Position numbers and translations under genes: made by a program
DNA from: CAYHDN01 sp964355425
Lineage (GTDB): Bacteria; Patescibacteriota; UBA1384; XYA2-FULL-43-10; CAINNR01
Length of the DNA: 9,882 nucleotides
Direction of reading: 5' to 3'
NCBI GenBank assembly: GCA_964355425.1
Contig: CAYHDN010000036.1
Span: 1-9,882 of the forward strand
Notes under the pieces: generated by a model
The model's input: the letters and a program-made list of their open reading frames with translations, nothing else
The model's database searches: none
What the model was told of the DNA's origin: nothing
In this document: piece by piece, positions 1 to 5,237 of the stretch
Layout of the letters: each line of letters starts with the position of its first letter
Numbering within the stretch: the stretch's first letter is position 1

Positions 1-44
1 CTGATTTTACCATCAGGGTGTTTCCAAGCTATTGAAACATTACG
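1..44. repeat. Dispersed repeat, copy 1, at the contig edge
   Basis: Bases 1-39 match 5983-6021 at 35 of 39 positions, and the match extends weakly to base 44. The core GGGTGTTTCCAAGCTATTGAAACA is identical in both copies. The last 36-37 bases end in ATTGAAAC, the ending typical of many CRISPR repeats, and GTTTC/GAAAC can pair. This copy also lies in an open frame of 17 codons that enters from the left edge and stops at 52-54, so it could be the 3' end of a truncated gene. The differences from copy 2 fall at all codon positions, which does not suggest protein-level constraint. A contig beginning inside a repeat suggests a multi-copy element that broke the assembly. Confidence 0.6.
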
Positions 45-50
45 GGCTAG

Positions 51-79
51 TTGACATTAATGCCGTAATTTGATATAAT
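51..79 (+). promoter_or_regulatory. Consensus sigma70-type promoter, extended -10
   Basis: TTGACA (51-56) and TATAAT (74-79) are both perfect consensus hexamers 17 bp apart, with TG two bases before the -10 hexamer. Transcription should start near 86 and read the small gene at 114. It is the best promoter match in the window. Confidence 0.85.
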
Positions 80-113
80 GTATACAATTGGTATTTTAAC
101 AATGGAGGGCAAA

Positions 114-272
114 ATGCCTGACAAAGAAATGCAAGCTCAAAAAGTTGCCACTGACGAGGGTAGGCCCGAAGTTTCTAAACGCGAGCTTACGCTCTGGGAA
201 GCAATCACGATGAGCATAGTAGCGATCCTAGCGGTCGCAGTCGGAACCGTTTACGGAACAATCCTCTTTTAA
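114..272 (+). CDS. Small single-pass membrane protein, 52 residues, unknown function
   Basis: I do not recognise this protein. An earlier in-frame ATG at 78 overlaps the -10 box and cannot be on the transcript, so I chose the ATG at 114, which has GGAGGG at 104-109. The first 28 residues are hydrophilic and charged (MPDKEMQAQK...). Residues about 29-50 form one hydrophobic segment rich in Ala, Val and Ile, ending in ILF at the C-terminus. This predicts a tail-anchored protein, or one whose N-terminus stays in the cytoplasm. It forms a complete one-gene unit: a consensus promoter directly upstream and a hairpin terminator 20 bp after the stop. A strong promoter and a good ribosome site suggest it is well expressed. 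Reality of the gene is fairly sure; function is open. Confidence 0.7.
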   Translation: MPDKEMQAQKVATDEGRPEVSKRELTLWEAITMSIVAILAVAVGTVYGTILF

Positions 273-291
273 AAAACACAGGGGACTCCCG

Positions 292-328
292 AAAAAATCG
301 CCCAAGATCAGATCAAAGGCGATTTTTT
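292..328. terminator. Intrinsic terminator T1, copy 1 of a repeated terminator
   Basis: An 11-bp perfect stem pairs AAAAAATCGCC (292-302) with GGCGATTTTTT (318-328), with a 15-base loop containing AGATCAGATC. The A-run and T-run on opposite sides would let it work on both strands. It ends the small membrane gene, and its 41-nt sequence (292-332) recurs at 745-785 with one mismatch. Confidence 0.85.
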
Positions 329-331
329 CGT

Positions 332-360
332 TTGTAAGTATTATAAAAAAAGTATATATT
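332..360 (+). promoter_or_regulatory. Probable promoter of the zinc-ribbon gene
   Basis: TTGTAA (332-337) and TATATT (355-360) are 17 bp apart and lie just upstream of the gene at 393. The -35 hexamer begins three bases after the T-run of terminator T1, a very tight packing that is repeated at 784. The hexamers are moderate matches. Confidence 0.5.
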
Positions 361-392
361 ATGATTATCTGATTCGGAGGTAATCAACAACT

Positions 393-617
393 ATGGCAAG
401 TAAGGGTAAAGATTGGGCACTTGCAGACCGTCTTAATAAAGCCACTGGTTCAGTTGCTGGGGAAGAAAGAGAGAGATTGTTGCAGGAAACGTCAGACAGA
501 TTTCTGGTTTGTCCCAACCAGGACTGCTTGAAGTTGGCTGTCTGGTTAGACGAGGTACGGGGTGATTTCTGCTGTCCGGCATGTGGGGCGGTTCCCGCGG
601 GGTTGCAGTTCGATTGA
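393..617 (+). CDS. Small zinc-ribbon protein, 74 residues
   Basis: I see no named family. Residues 1-37 are charged and probably helical, with an EERERLLQE stretch. A C-terminal zinc-ribbon-like knuckle pair follows: CPNQDC (C40 and C45) and CCPAC (C60, C61, C64). Four of these cysteines could hold one zinc ion. The spacing C-x4-C is wider than the usual C-x2-C, and the doubled cysteine leaves a spare. Such small ribbon proteins often bind nucleic acid or a protein partner, but nothing here shows which. The start has GGAGG at 376-380, 12 bases upstream, a slightly long spacing. The gene is a one-gene unit with its own promoter and terminator. Existence is well supported; role is unknown. Confidence 0.75.
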   Translation: MASKGKDWALADRLNKATGSVAGEERERLLQETSDRFLVCPNQDCLKLAVWLDEVRGDFCCPACGAVPAGLQFD

Positions 618-630
618 TTGCTAATGTCTA

Positions 631-666
631 AGCGGGTTCGCGAAGTTGCAACCCGCTATTTTTTTT
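631..666 (+). terminator. Intrinsic terminator T2 of the zinc-ribbon gene
   Basis: An 8-bp stem, AGCGGGTT (631-638) with AACCCGCT (650-657), is followed by A and eight Ts (659-666). Its 3' half and what follows, 653-684, match 944-975 at 29 of 32 positions. Confidence 0.9.
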
Positions 667-669
667 GCT

Positions 670-717
670 AAAAATTAGTTACAACATATCCGATCGTACA
701 GGCAGTAACTAATTTTT
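670..717. repeat. 13-bp inverted repeat with a CCGATCG-containing loop
   Basis: AAAAATTAGTTAC (670-682) pairs perfectly with GTAACTAATTTTT (705-717) around a 22-base loop that contains TCCGATCG. The left arm belongs to the tail repeat shared with terminator T4. The loop core TCCGATCG also sits in the centre of the palindromes that bracket the PaaX-like gene, so this may be a third, diverged site of the same kind. It does not look like a terminator for the gene at 393, which already has one. Confidence 0.55.
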
Positions 718-744
718 GAGATTAAAATTTAATAATCACTAACA

Positions 745-781
745 AAAAAATCGCCCGAGATCAGATCAAAGGCGATTTTTT
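745..781. terminator. Intrinsic terminator T3, copy 2 of the T1 repeat
   Basis: AAAAAATCGCC (745-755) and GGCGATTTTTT (771-781) form the same 11-bp stem as T1. The copies at 292-332 and 745-785 differ at one base of 41 (A304 against G757). No gene ends just before it, so it may be a duplicated intergenic block or may insulate the next promoter. Confidence 0.8.
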
Positions 782-783
782 CG

Positions 784-812
784 TTGACTTTACTTTTGGT
801 TATGATTAGTAT
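784..812 (+). promoter_or_regulatory. Possible promoter of a short unit
   Basis: TTGACT (784-789) is a good -35 hexamer and follows the T-run of terminator T3 directly, the same offset as at T1. The best -10 at 17-bp spacing is TAGTAT (807-812), a poor match. TATATT at 810-815 is a better hexamer but needs 20-bp spacing. Confidence 0.4.
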
Positions 813-819
813 ATTCTAG

Positions 820-957
820 TTTCGAAAAATTAAGCTCAGGGCGAAGGTTGACAAGAGCCTGGCGGCGATGGTGCAGTACATGGCCGATCATCCCGACTGA
901 ACAAGGAGTCTAACAGTAGACAGCGGTGCGTCGACTTGGCGCACCGCTATTTTTTTT
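820..957 (+). other. Short transcription unit: tiny ORF remnant or small RNA
   Basis: A probable promoter at 784 and a strong terminator at 922-957 bound a unit of roughly 130 nt. Inside it, an open frame from 820 to the TGA at 896-898 reads as a helical, lysine- and alanine-rich peptide (KLRAKVDKSLAAMVQYMADHPD). Its codons mostly end in G or C, unlike neighbouring genes. The only ATG in this frame that leaves more than a few codons is at 868, giving 10 residues, and no ribosome site precedes it. It could be the surviving 3' end of a gene, a protein with a non-standard start, or a small RNA. I see no tRNA or known RNA fold. Confidence 0.35.
922..957 (+). terminator. Intrinsic terminator T4
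   Basis: A 9-bp perfect stem, AGCGGTGCG (922-930) with CGCACCGCT (940-948), is followed by A and eight Ts (950-957). The sequence after it contains TATAAT at 971-976, a possible -10 element for the ferredoxin gene, though no -35 hexamer is at the right distance. Confidence 0.92.
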
Positions 958-1010
958 GCCAAAAATTAGCTATAATACAGATATAGAAAAGTAAAAACAT
1001 CTGGGCGGAA

Positions 1011-1039
1011 TATTTCTTTCGACTTCGCTCAAGATGATA
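1011..1039. repeat. Dispersed repeat-like segment, TTTCGACTTCGCTCAAGATGA type
   Basis: The stretch around 1016-1036 resembles a short interspersed sequence (TTCGACTTCGCTCAGGATGA type) that I recall between genes in many unrelated environmental bacterial genomes. Here it lies in the leader of the ferredoxin gene, between a TATAAT at 971-976 and the ribosome site. Only this copy is in the window, so the call rests on recall of the motif, not on repetition seen here. Confidence 0.4.
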
Positions 1040-1062
1040 ATTAAAATTATCAGGAGAAACCC

Positions 1063-1260
1063 ATGGTAAAAGGGAGTGATTTGCGAGTCGATAAGGAAAA
1101 ATGTACCGGCTGTGGTACTTGTATTGTCTCTTATGATGAACTTTTTAAATTTGATAAGCAAGGCAAAGCCGAAGTTATCGGATCAGCCGAGTGCCAGGAT
1201 TGCGATATAAACGACGTGATTGGAGTTTGCCCACACGACGCAATCAAGAAGAGAAGTTAG
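1063..1260 (+). CDS. Ferredoxin, single [4Fe-4S] cluster, 65 residues
   Basis: This is a small cytoplasmic electron carrier. The cluster ligands are visible as CTGCGTC (C14, C17, C20) plus C56 in the CPHDAI motif near the end. This is the pattern of monocluster ferredoxins of the Thermotoga type, about 60 residues long. C44 and C47 (AECQDC) sit where such ferredoxins have lost the second cluster. Two cysteines cannot hold a [4Fe-4S] cluster alone, so they may form a disulfide or be spare. AGGAG at 1052-1056 is well placed before the ATG. No partner oxidoreductase is in the window, so the electron donor and acceptor are unknown. The gene is followed by a 118-bp gap and probably is not co-transcribed with the next operon. 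Confidence 0.9.
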   Translation: MVKGSDLRVDKEKCTGCGTCIVSYDELFKFDKQGKAEVIGSAECQDCDINDVIGVCPHDAIKKRS

Positions 1261-1266
1261 TTGATC

Positions 1267-1369
1267 GGTTAGGAAGCCAGTTTGGAAAAAAGAAGTTAAG
1301 AAGTGGAAGTGAGAAATCCAACTTCCAAATCCTACTTCAAACTTCTAAACCAGTTTCTTAACCCTAACC
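1267..1369. repeat. Long imperfect inverted repeat before the Clp operon
   Basis: The outer ends pair as GGTTAGG (1267-1273) with CCTAACC (1363-1369), and the tip pairs as TGGAAGT (1304-1310) with ACTTCCA (1321-1327) around a 10-base loop. Between them the left side is almost all purine (GAAGTTAAGAAG) and the right side almost all pyrimidine (CTACTTCAAACTTC), so the arms pair with bulges. It lies just 9 bases before the next start codon. It could be a MITE-like insertion, the ferredoxin terminator or a leader structure. No long T-run follows it. Confidence 0.5.
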
Positions 1370-1378
1370 TTACGACCA

Positions 1379-1780
1379 ATGAATCAGGAGGGGACGGCAA
1401 ATTTATTTCTCTTGTTCTTCAGCTGGTGGTATATGTATTTACCATATCGGCTATTTTCGGCATCAAAGGCGCTACAAATTACAATTACAGACCTGTTTTC
1501 AGTCAGAATGATAATCCCGACACTTTTTGCCCCCTGGAAGCGCGATATTTTAAGTTACGAAGGTTTGGCGCTCCAAGAGAAATTTCAGGTCGCTATGTTA
1601 AATTTGGCCTCAAGATTCATCGGTTTTTTGATCAAAACCGTGGTTTTCTTTGCGTATTTGATAATACTCACAATCTCTTTGGCAATTTCTTTTGCCTGTT
1701 TTGGTTTGTGGCTGGCTTTTCCGCTTGTGGTTATTTTTCTAATAATCTTTGGTTTTGTAAATATTTTTTCAATTGTCTAA
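1379..1780 (+). CDS. Polytopic membrane protein with LFAPWKRD motif, 133 residues
   Basis: This resembles a small integral membrane protein that I know from Patescibacteria genomes and that has no assigned function. Visible parts are an aromatic hydrophobic N-terminus (residues 9-26, with SWWY), a conserved-looking loop LFAPWKRD (49-56), and a long hydrophobic region from about 80 to 132 that fits two membrane helices. The ORF stops 6 bases before the start of the Clp-like ATPase, so the two are almost surely one operon. The start is uncertain. The ATG at 1379 has no ribosome site upstream, while AGGAGGGG at 1386-1393 lies inside the predicted codons 3-5 and points to a start near 1400, where no standard start codon exists in frame. 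It may serve as membrane partner of the ATPase; that is inference from position. Confidence 0.75.
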   Translation: MNQEGTANLFLLFFSWWYMYLPYRLFSASKALQITITDLFSVRMIIPTLFAPWKRDILSYEGLALQEKFQVAMLNLASRFIGFLIKTVVFFAYLIILTISLAISFACFGLWLAFPLVVIFLIIFGFVNIFSIV

Positions 1781-1786
1781 CACATT

Positions 1787-4300
1787 ATGAACGCAGAGCT
1801 TAAAATTGATTTTTCCGGAACGAGAGTCGGGAAATTGGTGCGGATACACCGGTTTTTTTCCAGTTTTCCCGGGAAAATTATTTCTTTGGCTGGCTGGCTT
1901 TTTGGACTAATAGTAATAACTGTCTGGATCTCCTGGATTTTCGGTTGGATTGATTTTGCAAGTTCCTACGGTTTTGATCAAATCTCTCTGGCCTTATTTA
2001 TGATTTTTCTTGCCGTTCGGAGTTTTTTGCGCCATTTTGTTAAGAATCCAGAGATATTTCCGCCTGACAAATTTAAGGATTTGGTTAAAAATGGCGCAGA
2101 GGTAAATCTGGTAAATTCATTTTCGATTGCCTTGTCGCAAGCATTAATCAATATCTCTGATTTGGCTGAATCAAATTCTAACAGTATTCTTGAAGAGATT
2201 GCCAGACTTTCCGAGAGCAATTTTATCTTCGCCAGGTTGGGTATAAGCAAGGAGGAAATTAAGAATATTTCTGAAAATGCCAAGTCACTTTCGGCTGTTC
2301 GCTTCCAAAATATTGCCGAACGGGCAATGGAAGTGGCGATTGTTGAACATCACAATCAAATTGAAGTCGGGGATATGTTGGTGGCGCTCTGTGAGGCCGA
2401 CCCGGGATTTTCAGGTTTACTCTCAAAACTTGATTTAACATCGCAGGATTTGCAAAATATCGTCTACTGGCAAACAGAAACTCGGAAAAAAATTGAAAAG
2501 CGTCAGACTTTTCTTGATCCGAACAACCTTCACCTAACTGGTGGCATTGGTAAAGATTGGGCTTTCGGTTATACGCCGGAGTTAAATAAATATTCTGCCG
2601 ATTTGACGGAAGCTATTGAAAGACAGGGATTGGGGCTGGAACTCATCGGGCACGACAAAGAGATCGGACTCTTGGAGGAAGCCTTAAACCGGACCGTTGG
2701 CGCCAATGCGATTTTAATTGGCGAACCGGGCGTTGGTAAGAGGACGACCGTTCTTGGTCTTACCAAAAAGGTTGACGAAGGTTTGACTTTGCCGAATTTG
2801 GCTCATCGTCGGGTAATTGAACTTGATATTGATCTTCTAATCTCCGGTCTTGCTGGTCCGGGGGAGTTTACCCAGCGTCTGACTCAAGTCTTTTCCCAAG
2901 CTGCAAATGCCGGAAACGTGATAATTTTTATCGACGGAATAGAGAAGATTCTGTCATCTGGCGAGACCGGCCAAATTGATGCGACACCGGTGCTCATCCC
3001 ATACCTCTCTTATCCGGAGATCAGTTTTATCGGGACAACGAATATCGCCGATTTTAATAACCTGATTGCCCCAAATCCCTCACTTCTCCAACGTTTTGAA
3101 AAAATTGAAATTGCTGAGCCGACTGATGAGGAGATGATCCGGATTTTGGAAGATGTGGCGCCGAGAATTGAGTATCATTATGATGTTATTATCACTTACG
3201 GTGCGATTAAGGAAGCGGTAAAATTAGCCAAAAAGTATATTCTAGATCAGCCAAATCCGGAAAAATCAATTGGGGTTCTTGAGGGCGCTGGCAATACTTT
3301 AACCAAGAGCAAAAGCCGAATTGTTGATAGGGCGGTTATTGAAAATTACATCAGCACAAAAACCGGAGTTCCAGTCAAAGAAGCGACTGGAAATGAGCGC
3401 GACGTATTGGTCAATCTTGAAGAATCACTCCATAAGCGGGTAGTCAATCAAAATCAAGCAATAAAAGCTGTTGCTGGAGCGCTTCGACGGGCGAGAACCG
3501 GTGTCTCCGAGAGCAAAAAACCGATCGGCAGCTTTCTCTTTTTGGGACCAACCGGCGTTGGTAAAACCGAAACCGCCAAAGCACTGGCGGCAACTTACTA
3601 TGGTTCGGAAGAGGCGATGATCCGCTTTGATATGAGTGAATATCAAAACAAGGAAGATGTATATCGCTTGATTGGGTCGCCAGCCGGATATGGCGAGAGA
3701 ATTGAGGGCGAACTAACTTCACGGATTAGAAACAAGCCATTTTCTCTGGTACTTTTTGACGAGGTCGAAAAAGCCAGCCCGGATGTTTTAAATCTCTTCC
3801 TGCAAATTTTGGACGAGGGCTTCATCACCAGCTCGGCTGGTCGTAAGGCTTATTTTAAGAATTCAATAATTATTGCTACTTCAAACGCAGCAGCCAACCT
3901 AATCCGGCAATTAGTAGCCAAGAATACTCCATACGAAGAGGCGCAAAAAAATGTCGTCAATTATGTTCAAGATCAGGGCATTTTTAAGCCGGAATTTTTG
4001 AACCGTTTTTCAACCGTGGTCTACTATTCACCGCTCAGTCGCGAGCATATAAAAGAAGTGGCAAAAATATTAATCAGAAATTTAGCCCGTGAAATATACC
4101 AAACCAAAGGGATAATTCTGAAAATGGAGATGAGAGCGCTTGCAAAGCTGGCCGAAATGGGCTACGATCCGGAAATGGGTGCCAGGCCAATGGCCAGAGT
4201 GATTCAGGAACAGGTAGAGAACTTTTTGGCGGAGAAAATTTTGCGAGGCGAAGTGAAAAAAGGCGATGATGTCGTCTTTAAATTGGCTGATATTAAATAA
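1787..4300 (+). CDS. Membrane-anchored Clp-family AAA+ ATPase (ClpA/ClpC-like), 837 residues
   Basis: A two-ring unfoldase-type ATPase. Two hydrophobic segments (about 31-55 and 64-81) anchor it in the membrane, which ordinary ClpA, ClpB and ClpC lack. A diverged Clp N-like helical region follows (about 165-230). In the first ATPase domain Walker A is intact (GEPGVGKRT, 312-320), but Walker B reads FIDG: D383 is kept and the catalytic glutamate is G384. The pore loop reads GLAGPGEF (354-361) where relatives have KYRGEF, so the substrate-gripping tyrosine is lost. The second domain looks active: GPTGVGKT (587-594), FDEVEKA with D658 and E659, pore GYGE (634-637), LNRF with R740, and sensor 2 GARP (798-801). 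There is no ClpB coiled-coil middle domain and no recognisable IGL/VGF-type ClpP-docking loop. It may therefore act without ClpP. It starts 6 bases after the upstream gene, without a clear ribosome site, so translation may be coupled. Confidence 0.9.
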   Translation: MNAELKIDFSGTRVGKLVRIHRFFSSFPGKIISLAGWLFGLIVITVWISWIFGWIDFASSYGFDQISLALFMIFLAVRSFLRHFVKNPEIFPPDKFKDLVKNGAEVNLVNSFSIALSQALINISDLAESNSNSILEEIARLSESNFIFARLGISKEEIKNISENAKSLSAVRFQNIAERAMEVAIVEHHNQIEVGDMLVALCEADPGFSGLLSKLDLTSQDLQNIVYWQTETRKKIEKRQTFLDPNNLHLTGGIGKDWAFGYTPELNKYSADLTEAIERQGLGLELIGHDKEIGLLEEALNRTVGANAILIGEPGVGKRTTVLGLTKKVDEGLTLPNLAHRRVIELDIDLLISGLAGPGEFTQRLTQVFSQAANAGNVIIFIDGIEKILSSGETGQIDATPVLIPYLSYPEISFIGTTNIADFNNLIAPNPSLLQRFEKIEIAEPTDEEMIRILEDVAPRIEYHYDVIITYGAIKEAVKLAKKYILDQPNPEKSIGVLEGAGNTLTKSKSRIVDRAVIENYISTKTGVPVKEATGNERDVLVNLEESLHKRVVNQNQAIKAVAGALRRARTGVSESKKPIGSFLFLGPTGVGKTETAKALAATYYGSEEAMIRFDMSEYQNKEDVYRLIGSPAGYGERIEGELTSRIRNKPFSLVLFDEVEKASPDVLNLFLQILDEGFITSSAGRKAYFKNSIIIATSNAAANLIRQLVAKNTPYEEAQKNVVNYVQDQGIFKPEFLNRFSTVVYYSPLSREHIKEVAKILIRNLAREIYQTKGIILKMEMRALAKLAEMGYDPEMGARPMARVIQEQVENFLAEKILRGEVKKGDDVVFKLADIK

Positions 4301-4353
4301 GGCGCTTGTCCACCGTAGGCGGATCGAAATTTGATAAAAGCTCGCCAATTATT

Positions 4354-5133
4354 ATGAATTTACAGGCTAAAAAATGGCTGAAGTTGATTCTTGGAGTGCT
4401 GGCAATTGCCGGGATTTTTTTTATTGTCGCTTTGGTGCAATCAAGGATTGCAAAGAGAAACTCTCCCGATGTTACAGCGACACCAATTGAAGAAACAGCG
4501 GTTTTTAATGGCAGTAGCAGTGCCGGCGTAGCGACAGTTAAAACGGAGGAGGAAAAAACTCCTCCAGCGGAAACTTTGCCGGCTAAATTTCTACTTGATG
4601 TTGAATTTCAGTCACAGGCGCCCTTTGGAGATTGGAGTCAGCCTTATCAGGATGCTTGCGAGGAGGCGGCGATTATTACAATTCAGCATTATTACAATCA
4701 AAAAATATTAAACAAAGAAGTAATGAAAGATGAGATCAATGCTTCAGTTGCTTGGCAGACGGAGAACTGGGGCCCTTATCACGACTTACCAGCGGATCAA
4801 ATATTGAAACTGGCAAAAGATTATTTCAATTTAGATGGTAAAGTCGTTCGTGATTATTCGCTAGAAGATTTGAAAAAAATAATTCATTCCGGCAAGCCGA
4901 TCCTTGCTCCGACTGCCGGCCGGCGTCTCGGCAATCCCAATTTCACTGGCGCTGGACCGGAGTATCATAATATCGTGGTTATCGGTTATGACGATTCGCG
5001 GGGAATTTTTATCACCAACGACCCCGGAACTCGAAAAGGGAAAAGCTATATTTATAAATATGAGACCGTTCTTTCGGCCATCTCCGGCCCAAGTGAAAAT
5101 ATGGAGAAGACGATAGTTGTCTTGACAAAATAA
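4354..5133 (+). CDS. Membrane-anchored C39-like cysteine peptidase, 259 residues
   Basis: A signal anchor (about residues 10-28) is followed by a Thr/Glu/Pro-rich linker to about residue 72, then a peptidase C39-like (papain-fold) domain outside the membrane. Candidate catalytic residues are C102 (QDACEEAA, with Q96 or Q99 as oxyanion helper), H205 (YHNIVVIGYD) and D223 or N222 (ITNDPGTR). The family cleaves peptides, often in the envelope; the substrate here is unknown. An in-frame TTG at 4306 would add 16 residues that look unlike a leader and overlap a small hairpin, so I prefer the ATG at 4354. The ribosome site is weak at either start. It lies 53 bp after the Clp-like gene on the same strand and is probably the last gene of that operon, which would pair an unfoldase with a peptidase across the membrane. 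Confidence 0.8.
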   Translation: MNLQAKKWLKLILGVLAIAGIFFIVALVQSRIAKRNSPDVTATPIEETAVFNGSSSAGVATVKTEEEKTPPAETLPAKFLLDVEFQSQAPFGDWSQPYQDACEEAAIITIQHYYNQKILNKEVMKDEINASVAWQTENWGPYHDLPADQILKLAKDYFNLDGKVVRDYSLEDLKKIIHSGKPILAPTAGRRLGNPNFTGAGPEYHNIVVIGYDDSRGIFITNDPGTRKGKSYIYKYETVLSAISGPSENMEKTIVVLTK

Positions 5134-5187
5134 ATATTTTCATCGAAAAAAGAGTTTAAAGTTAAAAGTGGCGGAGAAGATAGGAAA

Positions 5188-5225
5188 TTGTGTAAAAAGT
5201 TTCCGATCGCAAACTTTTTACATAA
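5188..5225. repeat. Palindrome L, left bracket of the PaaX-like gene
   Basis: A 12-bp perfect inverted repeat, TGTAAAAAGTTT (5191-5202) with AAACTTTTTACA (5211-5222), encloses CCGATCGC. Its reverse complement matches the palindrome at 5854-5889 at 32 of 36 positions, including 23 consecutive bases. The pair is therefore inverted around the minus-strand gene at 5238-5840. It lies 15 bp past that gene's stop and 57 bp past the stop of the C39 gene on the other strand, so it might also serve as a weak terminator, but it has no separate T-run. Confidence 0.8.
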
Positions 5226-5237
5226 GGATAATAATCA

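Noticed and set aside
78..113. Longer start for the first small gene
   Set aside because: The ATG at 78 lies in the -10 hexamer, so it would not be on the transcript. The ATG at 114 has a proper ribosome site.
1303..1803. 166-codon open frame overlapping the small membrane protein
   Set aside because: It begins in the inverted repeat, overlaps two better-supported genes in another frame, has no ribosome site and its translation has no domain-like pattern.
4306..4353. TTG start for the C39-like peptidase
   Set aside because: It adds residues that do not look like a leader, reads through a small GC hairpin, and has no better ribosome site than the ATG at 4354.
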